DNA from: an uncultured Collinsella sp.
GTDB lineage: Bacteria > Actinomycetota > Coriobacteriia > Coriobacteriales > Coriobacteriaceae
Direction of reading: 5' to 3'
DNA: 64,000 bases
Assembly: GCA_900758475.1 (NCBI GenBank)
Contig: CAAERQ010000003.1
Span: forward strand, 1-64,000
The notes under the pieces were generated by a model that saw nothing but the letters and a program-made list of their open reading frames with translations, had not been told where the DNA came from and did not search any database. Shown here piece by piece: positions 8,527 through 16,164 of the stretch (positions are counted from its first letter, which is position 1; the number at the start of each line of letters is the position of its first letter). A program made the translations under genes and the position numbers.

Positions 8527-9450
8527 ATGGCAAATGTTCTTGTCTTTGGTCACCAGAACCCCGATAACGACGCCATCATGAGCGCCGTCGTCCTGTCCCA
8601 GCTGCTCAACCAGGTTGAGTATGCCGGCAACACCTACGAGGCCTGCGCCCTTGGTCAGCTTCCGGCCGAGTCCGCCAAGCTGCTCGCCGACGCCGGCATC
8701 GCCGAGCCCCGCGTGATCGAGTCCGTCGAGGCCGGTCAGCTCGTCGTCCTCACCGACCACAACGAGTCTGCCCAGTCCGTCGCCGGCCTTAAGGACGCCA
8801 CGGTCTTTGGCGTCGTCGACCATCACCGCATCGGCGACTTCGAGACCGCCGGTCCGCTGCACTACATCTGCCTGCCCTGGGGCTCCAGCTGCACCATCGT
8901 CACCAAGCTTGCCGGCGTGCTCGGCGTTGAGCTTTCCGACGTCCAGGCCAAGCTGCTGCTCTCGGCCATGATGACCGACACGCTCATGCTCAAGAGCCCC
9001 ACCACCACCGATGTCGACCGCGCCGTCGCCGCCAAGCTTGGCGAGCAGGTGGGCGTCGACCCGGTCAAGTTTGGCATGGAGGTCTTCCTCACCCGTCCGT
9101 CCGGCTCCTTCACCGCTGCCGAGATGGTCGGCAATGACATCAAGATGTTCGAGCCCGCCGGCAAGAAGCTGCTCATTGGCCAGTACGAGACCGTCGACAA
9201 GAGCCGTGCGCTCGGTATGATCGACGAGATCCGCGAGGCCATGCGCGCCTACGCCGCCGAGAAGGGCGCCGACGGCATCGTCCTGTGCATCACTGACATC
9301 ATGGAGGAGGGCTCGCAGGTCCTGCTTGAGGGCGAGACCGAGGCCGCTCAGAAGGGCCTGGGCATTGCCGACGAGCACGACGGCGTCTGGATGCCGGGCG
9401 TCCTCTCCCGTAAGAAGCAGGTCGCTGCCCCCATCATGGCCGCCTGCTAG
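8527..9450 (+). CDS. ppaC: Manganese-dependent inorganic pyrophosphatase (family II)
   Basis: A 307-aa DHH-superfamily phosphohydrolase that splits pyrophosphate into two phosphates and so drives biosynthetic reactions. Metal-binding motifs are clear: VFGHQNPDNDAIMSA at residues 4-18 and VVDHHRIGDF near residue 98. The DHHA2 domain ends with the substrate-binding SRKKQ near the C-terminus. The length is normal. The start has GTGGAGG upstream. The gene is monocistronic, with a strong terminator 20 bp after the stop. Confidence 0.96.
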   Translation: MANVLVFGHQNPDNDAIMSAVVLSQLLNQVEYAGNTYEACALGQLPAESAKLLADAGIAEPRVIESVEAGQLVVLTDHNESAQSVAGLKDATVFGVVDHHRIGDFETAGPLHYICLPWGSSCTIVTKLAGVLGVELSDVQAKLLLSAMMTDTLMLKSPTTTDVDRAVAAKLGEQVGVDPVKFGMEVFLTRPSGSFTAAEMVGNDIKMFEPAGKKLLIGQYETVDKSRALGMIDEIREAMRAYAAEKGADGIVLCITDIMEEGSQVLLEGETEAAQKGLGIADEHDGVWMPGVLSRKKQVAAPIMAAC

Positions 9451-9469
9451 GTTTAGTTGACCAAACGCT

Positions 9470-9509
9470 ACGACCGGATCGCGGACGCCCCGCGCTCCGG
9501 TCGTTTTTT
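9470..9509 (+). terminator. Terminator after ppaC
   Basis: ACGACCGGA pairs with TCCGGTCGT and is followed by six Ts, giving a standard intrinsic terminator. Confidence 0.9.
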
Positions 9510-9717
9510 GTGCACGGCGCCGCGTCGTCTCTTGGACAGGCGTGCCCGTGCCGTTGAGCAAATAATGTTCAACCTGTGGTTCCGCTTTTCGGCCACGCCT
9601 GCGTGCTTGTCGTGCAGGGTAGGCTAGATGCAAGCGTAATACGTTAGAGCGCGGCGCCGCCACTTGGGCGGGCCGTGCTTTTTTAAGACGGGAGCTTTCC
9701 CGTGAAAGGAGCCGCCC

Positions 9718-11076
9718 ATGGCAGCAACTGAGCAGCTGTTCAACGTTCGTGAGCGCAAGCGTTTTGAGCGCCACGACATCTGGGAGCGCATCGCCGAGAA
9801 CGGCACGATTTCCGCCGCCGTCATGGTCTTCGCCGCCATCGCCGCCGTCATTTGCGCCAATACCGATGCCTACGAGGCCATCCATCACTTTTTGGAGACC
9901 CCGCTGTATGTGGGTCTGGGCAACCTTACGGCCGGTCTCACCGTCGAGCTATTCGTCAACGACTTCCTCATGGCGATTTTCTTTTTGCTGGTGGGCATTG
10001 AGCTCAAGTATGAGATGACGGTCGGCGAGCTCAAAAACCCGCGCCAGGCCATGCTTCCCATGCTGGCGGCCGTGGGCGGCGTCGTCGTTCCCGCCTGCAT
10101 CTATCTGATCTTTAACCATGCCGGCGCACACAACGGCTGGGCCATTCCCATGGCAACCGATATTGCCTTTGCGCTGGGCGTGCTGTCGCTTTTGGGCAAT
10201 CGCGTGCCCAACGGCGTGCGCGTGTTCTTCTCGACGCTCGCCATCGCCGACGACCTCATCTCCATCGCCGCCATCGCCATCTTCTACGGTCAGAGCCCCA
10301 ATCCGTTTTGGTTGGGCGCCGCCGCGCTTGTGACCTGCGCGCTCGTGTGGCTCAACAAGACGCAGCATTACCGCCTTGCCCCGTATTCGGTACTGGGTCT
10401 GCTGCTGTGGTTCTGCATGTTCAAGAGCGGCGTACATGCCACGCTTGCTGGTGTCATCTTGGCCTTTACCATCCCGGCCAAGTGCGGCGTCAAGCTCGAT
10501 AGCCTCACCGATTGGTTGGGCGAGTGCCTGCCGCTGCTCGACGACCGCTACGACGACGAGGCGCACATCTTGGGCCAGCATGACTTTACCGTTTCGACCA
10601 CCAAGGTCGAGCGCGTCATGCACCGCGTGACTCCGCCGCTCATCCGCATGGAGCGTCTGATCTCCACGCCGGTCAACTTTGTGATTCTGCCGATCTTTGC
10701 GTTCGTGAACGCACAGGTTCGCCTAGTGGGCGTGGACATGAGCACGCTGCTCACCGACCCGGTGACGCTCGGCGTGTACTTTGGCATGCTGCTGGGCAAG
10801 CCGATCGGAATCTTTGGCATGACGTTTGCCCTGGTTAAGCTCAAGATTTCCGAGCTGCCGCGCAATGTCAACTGGCACATGATTGCCGGTGTGGGCATTC
10901 TGGGCGGCATCGGCTTTACCATGTCGATTCTCATCAGCGGCCTTGCCTTCCCGACGGCCCAGTTTGAGGTTCTGGCCGCCAAGGCCGCTATTCTCGCCGG
11001 CTCTGTCACTGCGGCCGTACTTGGCATGATCTACATGAGTGTGATCTGCAAGCACCCCGCGCCCAAGAACGAGTAG
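9718..11076 (+). CDS. nhaA: Na+/H+ antiporter NhaA
   Basis: A 452-aa inner-membrane protein that exchanges sodium or lithium for protons and helps set pH and salt balance. The paired ion-binding aspartates appear in FSTLAIADDLISI. Other NhaA signatures are GLTVELFVNDFLMAIFFL, MATDIAFALGVLSLLG and the late GFTMSILISGLAF. About twelve hydrophobic segments fill the sequence. The hydrophilic loop around residues 255-300 (DWLGECLPLLDDRYDDEAHI) makes it longer than the E. coli protein. GAAAGGAG precedes the ATG. It is flanked by terminators and stands alone. Confidence 0.95.
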   Translation: MAATEQLFNVRERKRFERHDIWERIAENGTISAAVMVFAAIAAVICANTDAYEAIHHFLETPLYVGLGNLTAGLTVELFVNDFLMAIFFLLVGIELKYEMTVGELKNPRQAMLPMLAAVGGVVVPACIYLIFNHAGAHNGWAIPMATDIAFALGVLSLLGNRVPNGVRVFFSTLAIADDLISIAAIAIFYGQSPNPFWLGAAALVTCALVWLNKTQHYRLAPYSVLGLLLWFCMFKSGVHATLAGVILAFTIPAKCGVKLDSLTDWLGECLPLLDDRYDDEAHILGQHDFTVSTTKVERVMHRVTPPLIRMERLISTPVNFVILPIFAFVNAQVRLVGVDMSTLLTDPVTLGVYFGMLLGKPIGIFGMTFALVKLKISELPRNVNWHMIAGVGILGGIGFTMSILISGLAFPTAQFEVLAAKAAILAGSVTAAVLGMIYMSVICKHPAPKNE

Positions 11077-11169
11077 GCGCGTAGAAACAGACGCCAGAGC
11101 CTGCTCGAGCGCGTGTAAAACGCGGTTTTGAGTGGTACTTGCCACCTGCCGGACACCCCAGTGGCCAAA

Positions 11170-11210
11170 AAACGCCGTTTGTGAGTACTGTCACAAACGG
11201 CGTTTCATTT
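11170..11210 (+). terminator. Terminator after nhaA
   Basis: AAACGCCGTTTGTGA and TCACAAACGGCGTTT are perfect 15-bp arms around GTACTG, followed by a T-rich stretch. Confidence 0.85.
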
Positions 11211-11307
11211 TAGGCGCGAAAAATAATGTACAAATCTATTCTGTCTGTGCATTAACGATTGCGTGGCTGGACGAAAAATGCCGATGCATCCTTCCAAAAC
11301 CGGACAC

Positions 11308-11330
11308 AAAAGGCCAAGACTGGCCTTTTT
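11308..11330. terminator. Small terminator-like hairpin
   Basis: AAAAGGCCA-agac-TGGCCTTTTT forms a compact stem with A and T tracts on both sides, so it could work in either direction between nhaA and the convergent small gene. No gene was seen between 11077 and 11407. Confidence 0.6.
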
Positions 11331-11340
11331 AATTCAAAAT

Positions 11341-11390
11341 CGCTGTTACTAAAAAAGTAACAGTACTCATATTTGCTATTTTTTGACCAT
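11341..11390. repeat. Solo arm of the AGCAAATATGAGTACTG element
   Basis: This segment matches the right arm of the 217-bp element at 25764-25980: both share GTAACAGTACTCATATTTGC followed by TATTTTTTG. It also contains its own hairpin, CTGTTACT-aaaaa-AGTAACAG. No matching left arm is found nearby, so this looks like a half copy. A CCCCAATGACTAGGT fragment, shared with the palindrome at 20052-20103, follows directly at 11394-11408. Confidence 0.65.
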
Positions 11391-11407
11391 AGGCCCCAAT
11401 GACTAGG

Positions 11408-11662
11408 TTATTCCACGGTGCCGTAGATGGCGCCCCAGCCGTGGGCGGCCAAGGCGGAGTTGAGCTGGTCGCAAAGTGACTGGCGGTCGTAATAGCCGGG
11501 CGGTAGCAGGTTGACGATTTCCATGAGATCGGGCGCCAGGTCCAAGATTTCGGCCTGTACGATCAGATCCAGGCGGTCGATGGCGTGGCGGTCGTAAAAC
11601 AGTCCGTCGACCAGGCGCTGCAGGTCGCCGAATTCCTCGGCCTGGAACGATCCGTACTCCAT
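11408..11662 (-). CDS. Small conserved-looking hypothetical protein, 84 aa
   Basis: I do not recognise this protein. It starts MEYGSFQAEEFGDLQRL, is acidic (many Asp, Glu), lacks membrane segments or cysteines, and is predicted mostly helical by eye (DLIVQAEILDLAPDLMEIVNLLPPGYYDRQSL). The ATG at 11662 is chosen because AAGGAGG lies six bases upstream; the frame extends 17 codons further without such a site. It is divergent from the aminotransferase gene and its last codon overlaps a palindromic-repeat fragment. The coding nature rests on the strong ribosome binding site and base composition. Confidence 0.7.
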   Translation of the reverse strand: MEYGSFQAEEFGDLQRLVDGLFYDRHAIDRLDLIVQAEILDLAPDLMEIVNLLPPGYYDRQSLCDQLNSALAAHGWGAIYGTVE

Positions 11663-11811
11663 AGTGCCTCCTTGGGCGCTCCACGCCGGCATGCGCGGCG
11701 ATTCGTAATTCATTGCGATGGACTTAATCTATCACGGCTTCATAACGTTGCGACGGTGGCGGTCTATACTTAGAAGAATTGCAACGTACCGCTTCGTGAA
11801 AGGTCGCACCC

Positions 11812-13116
11812 ATGCAGACGATCTACCAGAAGATGGAAACCACCGAACTCGATGCCGCCATTGAGGCGCTCAAAGCCGAGGTCGCCGAGGTCAAGGCCAA
11901 GGGCCTGGCGCTCGACATGGCCCGCGGCAAGCCGTCGCCCTCCCAGGTGGACATCTCTCGACCCATGCTCGATATCCTCAATGCCGATGCCGATCTGCAC
12001 GACGGCAACGTCGACTGCTCCAATTACGGCTGTTTTGAGGGTATTCCTTCGGCACGCAAATTGGCAGGGGAGTTCCTGGGTTGCCCTGCCGAGCAGACGC
12101 TCGTGCTGGGTTCGTCGAGTTTGCTGATCGAGCACGATATCGCCGGTATGTTCTGGCGTTGCGGCTCATGTGGTAGCGACCCTTGGGAGGCTTACGAGGC
12201 CGCGCACGACGGCAAGAAGGTCAAGTTCCTGTGCCCGGTTCCCGGCTACGACCGCCACTTTGGCATCACCGCCGATCTGGGTATCGAGAACGTCCCCGTC
12301 GCGATGACCGACAACGGTCCCGACATGGACGAGGTCGAGCGCTTGGTTGCCGCCGACGATTCCATCAAGGGCATCTGGTGCGTGCCCAAGTATTCCAACC
12401 CCACGGGCATCACCTTTAGCGAGGACACTGTGCGCCGCCTGGTTGAGATGCCCACGGCCGCACCCGATTTCCGCATCTTCTGGGACAACGCCTACTGCGT
12501 GCACGACCTGTACGACGAGACCGACGAACTCGCCAACATCTTTGACCTCGCTCGCGCGGCGGGCACCGAGGACCGCGTGGTGGCCTTTGCATCGACGTCC
12601 AAGATCACCTTCCCGGGCGCCGGTATCGGCTTTATCGGTGCGAGCCCTGCGGTTATCGCGGAGTTCTCCAAGTGCCTGAAGGCCGGCCTTATCAGCGCTG
12701 ACAAGCTCAACCAGCTGCGTCACGTGCGTTTCCTTCCCACCATTGAGGCGGTCAAGGAGCATATGAAAAAGCATGCCGAGTTCTTGCGCCCGCGCTTTGA
12801 GGCCGTCGAGCGCAAGCTCACCGAGGGCCTGGGCGATACGGGCTGCGCCACTTGGACGCATCCCCGCGGCGGCTACTTTGTGAGCTTCGATGGTCCCGAG
12901 GGCTCGGCCCAAAAGGTCGCCGCACTTTGTGCCGACCTAGGCGTCAAGCTCACGCCGGCTGGTGCTACCTGGCCTTATGGCAAGGATCCGCGCGACACCA
13001 ACATCCGCATCGCGCCGAGCTATCCCACGGTCGAGGACCTGGAGGCCGCGCTCGATGTTCTGGTGCTGGCTGTGAAGCTGGTCGCTGCCGAGCTTGCTCG
13101 TGCTGAGCGCGCCTAA
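11812..13116 (+). CDS. Class I/II aminotransferase, MocR-type aspartate aminotransferase (AspT-like)
   Basis: A 434-aa pyridoxal-phosphate enzyme of the Aminotran_MocR group, which includes the class Ic aspartate aminotransferase of Corynebacterium. The group signature LDMARGKPSPSQVDIS is near residue 40, and the PLP-binding lysine lies in FASTSKITFPGAGIGF (Lys264). IWCVPKYSNPTGITFS is the substrate-site strand and AYCVHDLY follows. Despite the family name there is no DNA-binding domain. The likely reaction is aspartate plus 2-oxoglutarate to oxaloacetate plus glutamate; other amino donors cannot be excluded. GAAAGGTCG precedes the ATG. The STAS gene follows 51 bp later. Confidence 0.88.
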   Translation: MQTIYQKMETTELDAAIEALKAEVAEVKAKGLALDMARGKPSPSQVDISRPMLDILNADADLHDGNVDCSNYGCFEGIPSARKLAGEFLGCPAEQTLVLGSSSLLIEHDIAGMFWRCGSCGSDPWEAYEAAHDGKKVKFLCPVPGYDRHFGITADLGIENVPVAMTDNGPDMDEVERLVAADDSIKGIWCVPKYSNPTGITFSEDTVRRLVEMPTAAPDFRIFWDNAYCVHDLYDETDELANIFDLARAAGTEDRVVAFASTSKITFPGAGIGFIGASPAVIAEFSKCLKAGLISADKLNQLRHVRFLPTIEAVKEHMKKHAEFLRPRFEAVERKLTEGLGDTGCATWTHPRGGYFVSFDGPEGSAQKVAALCADLGVKLTPAGATWPYGKDPRDTNIRIAPSYPTVEDLEAALDVLVLAVKLVAAELARAERA

Positions 13117-13167
13117 CGCGCGGCTTCCCGTACTATCCGCACTTTCGATACGTAAAGGAGCGTATTT

Positions 13168-13482
13168 ATGGATTTGGGTATTTCCACCAACCCCACGCCA
13201 GAGCTCTACACCATTAAGGTAACCGGCGAGATCGATATCTCTAACGCCGATAGCCTGCGCAATGCCATCGACCTGGCGCTCGAGCAGCCCACTGAGGCCG
13301 TTGAGCTCGATTTTGCCCAGGTGAGCTACATCGATTCGACGGGCATTGGCGTGCTCGTGGGCGCCGCGCACCACGCGGTCGACCACGGCAAGCGCTTTAG
13401 CTGCACCAATGTGCAGCCCCCGGTGATGCGCGTGGTTCAGCTGTTGGGTGTCGACCAGGAGATTTCGATCACCGCTGCATAA
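13168..13482 (+). CDS. STAS-domain anti-anti-sigma factor-like protein
   Basis: A 104-aa single STAS domain of the SpoIIAA/RsbV type. Such proteins bind a kinase anti-sigma factor when unphosphorylated, thereby freeing a sigma factor. The phosphorylatable serine is in YIDSTGIGVL (Ser57), and the preceding strand is VTGEIDISNADSLRNAI. No RsbW-like kinase or sigma factor gene is adjacent, so partners must be elsewhere. AAAGGAGCG precedes the ATG. An alternative is a role in a two-component phosphatase relay. Confidence 0.88.
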   Translation: MDLGISTNPTPELYTIKVTGEIDISNADSLRNAIDLALEQPTEAVELDFAQVSYIDSTGIGVLVGAAHHAVDHGKRFSCTNVQPPVMRVVQLLGVDQEISITAA

Positions 13483-13635
13483 TCTTTGCCCCCAAAAGGG
13501 CATGCCGTTTGGCATATGTTTGTGATGCGCTCGGACGTTTTAGCGTCCGGGCGCTATACTTGACCGAATGAATAGACGAGTTCCGGCCGAATGGCGCGGT
13601 GCGGGCTCGACTCACATCGAGCCTTGGAGGTATGT

Positions 13636-14217
13636 GTGTTTGGTATTGGAGAGGGTGAGCTCGCGATCATCGTGGTCTTCGGCTTTTTGCTGTTTGGCCC
13701 GGATAAGCTCCCGCAGATGGGCCGCACGATCGGCCGTGCCATCCGTCAGTTCCGCGAGACGCAGGAAAAGATGACGGCCGTTGTTCAGTCCGAGATAATC
13801 GATCCGGTGAGCGAGGCCGCGTCGGCCCCGGTCAAGCCCAAGAAGGCTGCCGTCGATGACGATTCCGATGCGGACGAGGATGCCGCCGAGGCGGCAGCGC
13901 CCGCCAAGAAGGAGACCTTTGCCGAGCGCCGTGCCCGCCTTGCTGCCGAGAAGGCCGCGAGCGAGGCTGCTGCTGAGGGCGAGGGCGCCGAGCCCGCCGA
14001 GGCCGAGCCTGCCGCTGCCGCCGAGCCTGTCGTCGAGCCCGCTTCCGCTGCAGAACCGGAGCCCGAGCCTGAGCCGGCAGAGCCCACGACGGCCGACCTC
14101 TATGCCCGTCGTCCCCGCAAGCGCAAGGCCGTCGTCGACCAGCTCGCTCGCGAGCTCGAGGCCGAGGACGAGGACGAGGCCGCTGCCGCCGACACCCCGA
14201 AGGGAGGCGATGAGTAA
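13636..14217 (+). CDS. tatA: Twin-arginine translocase TatA/TatB-like subunit
   Basis: A 193-aa membrane-anchored protein of the Tat export channel, which moves folded, often cofactor-containing proteins across the membrane. It has the short N-terminal membrane helix GELAIIVVFGFLLFGPDKLP, the diagnostic FGP hinge, and the amphipathic helix MGRTIGRAIRQFRETQEKM. The GTG at 13636 is the start, five bases after GGAGG. The C-terminal 130 residues are an Ala/Glu/Pro-rich low-complexity tail ending in basic RRPRKRKAVVDQL, longer than a normal TatA and closer to TatB in size. Its stop overlaps the tatC start (TAATG), indicating translational coupling. Confidence 0.92.
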   Translation: MFGIGEGELAIIVVFGFLLFGPDKLPQMGRTIGRAIRQFRETQEKMTAVVQSEIIDPVSEAASAPVKPKKAAVDDDSDADEDAAEAAAPAKKETFAERRARLAAEKAASEAAAEGEGAEPAEAEPAAAAEPVVEPASAAEPEPEPEPAEPTTADLYARRPRKRKAVVDQLARELEAEDEDEAAAADTPKGGDE

Positions 14218-15008
14218 TGCCTATCGGACCTGCGCGCATGCCGCTCTTCGATCACCTGGGAGAGCTCCGTCGCCGTCTGACTATCGTGGTCGTGTCGGTG
14301 TTTGCCGCCGCTATCGTGCTGTACTTCGCCACGCCCGTGGTGCTCGACATCCTGGAAGATCCCATCCGCTCGTTTGTGCCGGACGGTAAGTTCTACATCA
14401 CCACCACGCTCGGCGGCTTTGGCCTGCGCTTCTCGCTGGCCATCAAGATGGCCGTGGTCATGTGCACGCCCATGATCATCTGGCAGATTCTGGCGTTTTT
14501 CCTGCCGGCACTGCGTCCCAACGAGCGCAAGTGGGTCGTGCCTACGGTACTCGCCTCGACGGTGCTGTTCTTCCTGGGTGCCATCTTCTGCTACTTCATC
14601 ATTATCCCGGCAGGCTTTGAGTGGCTCATCGGCGAGACCTCGGCCGTCGCCACGGCGCTGCCCGACCTGGAGAACTACGTCAACATGGAGCTGCTCTTTA
14701 TGATCGGCTTTGGCGTGGCGTTTGAGCTGCCGCTCATCATCTTCTACCTGTCCGTCTTCCACATCGTGTCCTACGCGGCCTTCCGCGGCGCCTGGCGCTA
14801 CGTGTACGTGGGCCTGCTTGTGGGCTCGGCTGTGATTACGCCCGACGGCTCGCCCGTTACGCTGGGCCTCATGTATGGTGCCCTGCTCTCGCTCTACGAG
14901 ATTTCGCTCGCCATTGCCCGCGTGGTCATTACCGCGCGCGAGGGCAAGGAGGGCTTGTTTGTGAGCCGTCTGGACCTGTTCTCGGACGATGAGGACGACG
15001 AGGAGTAA
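14217..15008 (+). CDS. tatC: Sec-independent protein translocase TatC
   Basis: A 263-aa polytopic membrane protein, the receptor for twin-arginine signal peptides. It begins with the conserved FDHLGELRRRLTIV, which carries the essential Glu, and contains FFLPALRPNERKWVVP, FELPLIIFYLS and the P-loop-like ITPDGSPVTLGLM region. Six hydrophobic segments are visible. The C-terminus is acidic (DLFSDDEDDEE). It overlaps tatA and is followed six bases later by hypA, so translocase and hydrogenase-maturation genes seem co-transcribed; exported hydrogenases are classic Tat clients. Confidence 0.96.
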   Translation: MPIGPARMPLFDHLGELRRRLTIVVVSVFAAAIVLYFATPVVLDILEDPIRSFVPDGKFYITTTLGGFGLRFSLAIKMAVVMCTPMIIWQILAFFLPALRPNERKWVVPTVLASTVLFFLGAIFCYFIIIPAGFEWLIGETSAVATALPDLENYVNMELLFMIGFGVAFELPLIIFYLSVFHIVSYAAFRGAWRYVYVGLLVGSAVITPDGSPVTLGLMYGALLSLYEISLAIARVVITAREGKEGLFVSRLDLFSDDEDDEE

Positions 15009-15014
15009 ATCGGT

Positions 15015-15371
15015 ATGCACGAGGTTGGCATTGTCAACGGCATACTCGATACAGTGATTCGCGCGGCGCGTGGGGCGGGGGCCTCGCGCGCCGTTTTGGT
15101 AACGCTGCGTATCGGGGATATGACCGAAGTTGTGCGCGAGGCGCTCGACTTTGCGTGGGAGACATTTCGCGATGAGGACCCGCTCACGCGAGGCTGCGAG
15201 CTTGCCGTGGAGGAAGTCCATCCACAAAGCGAGTGTCTGGACTGCGGGGAGGTCTTTGAGCACGATCGCTTCCATTGCCGCTGTCCCCAATGTGGCGGCG
15301 CCAACGTGCGCCTGCTGCACGGCCGCGAACTCGACATCGCAAGTATCGAAATCGAAACCCCCGACGATTAG
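15015..15371 (+). CDS. hypA: Hydrogenase nickel incorporation protein HypA
   Basis: A 118-aa metallochaperone delivering nickel to [NiFe]-hydrogenase, together with HypB. The N-terminal MHEV places the nickel-binding histidine at residue 2. The zinc site has two CxxC pairs, CLDCGEVFEH and CPQCGGANV. Length and layout are standard. It lies between tatC and hypB. No hydrogenase structural genes or hypCDEF occur in the window, so the target enzyme is encoded elsewhere; urease or another nickel enzyme is less likely. Confidence 0.93.
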   Translation: MHEVGIVNGILDTVIRAARGAGASRAVLVTLRIGDMTEVVREALDFAWETFRDEDPLTRGCELAVEEVHPQSECLDCGEVFEHDRFHCRCPQCGGANVRLLHGRELDIASIEIETPDD

Positions 15372-15426
15372 CCCATCAGCCACCTGGGGACGGGGTATAA
15401 AGGGGCAAAAGTAAGGAGCGCTGAGT

Positions 15427-16110
15427 ATGGCTGAGAAAACGATTGATATCGCGTCGCCGATCCTGTCGCGCAATGAGCGCCTGGCAGATCAGCTGCGTCA
15501 GCGATTTAATGAGGCAGGCACCTATGTGATCAACGTCTTGTCGAGCCCCGGTTCGGGCAAGACCACCACGATCCTGGGCACCAACGAGCGCCTGCGTGAC
15601 AAGGCCGGCCTGCGCTGTGCCGTCATCGAGGGCGATATCGCCTCGGATGTCGACGCCATCACCATGAAGGAAGCCGGCATGCCCGCCATCCAGATCAACA
15701 CGGGCGGCCTGTGCCACCTCGAGGGCAACATGATCATGGAGGCCGTCGACGCGTTCGACCAGGCGGTGGGCCTTCAAAACATCGACGTCATCTTTATCGA
15801 AAACGTGGGTAACCTGGTCTGCCCAGTCGACTTTGACCTGGGCGAGAACCTGTCCATCATGATTCTTTCGGTGCCCGAGGGCGACGACAAGCCTATCAAG
15901 TACCCGGGCATCTTCCAACACGCCGGCGCGCAGCTGCTCAACAAGGTCGACGTGGCTCCGGCTTTCGATTTTGACATGGATAGGTATACTAAGACACTCG
16001 ATGACCTCAATCCGCAGGCGCCGCGGTTTGCCGTGAGCGCGCGCAAGGGCGAGGGCATGGATGCCTGGTGTGATTGGCTCATCGGGCAGATTGAGCAAGC
16101 AAGGGCGTAA
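15427..16110 (+). CDS. hypB: Hydrogenase accessory GTPase HypB
   Basis: A 227-aa SIMIBI-class GTPase that powers nickel insertion into hydrogenase. The P-loop is VLSSPGSGKTTTI (about residues 38-50), followed by EGDIASDVDAITMKEAG and the metal-site sequence NTGGLCHLEGNMI. FIENVGNLVCPVDFDLGE is the switch region shared by HypB proteins. The histidine-rich N-terminus found in some HypBs is absent. AAGGAG precedes the ATG, and it probably ends the tatAC-hypAB operon, with a topoisomerase gene 54 bp further on. Confidence 0.95.
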   Translation: MAEKTIDIASPILSRNERLADQLRQRFNEAGTYVINVLSSPGSGKTTTILGTNERLRDKAGLRCAVIEGDIASDVDAITMKEAGMPAIQINTGGLCHLEGNMIMEAVDAFDQAVGLQNIDVIFIENVGNLVCPVDFDLGENLSIMILSVPEGDDKPIKYPGIFQHAGAQLLNKVDVAPAFDFDMDRYTKTLDDLNPQAPRFAVSARKGEGMDAWCDWLIGQIEQARA

Positions 16111-16164
16111 GTCGGCCGCCATACGGGCGGGCGTAGCCGCAGAGATACGAGATAGGAGCCTCTT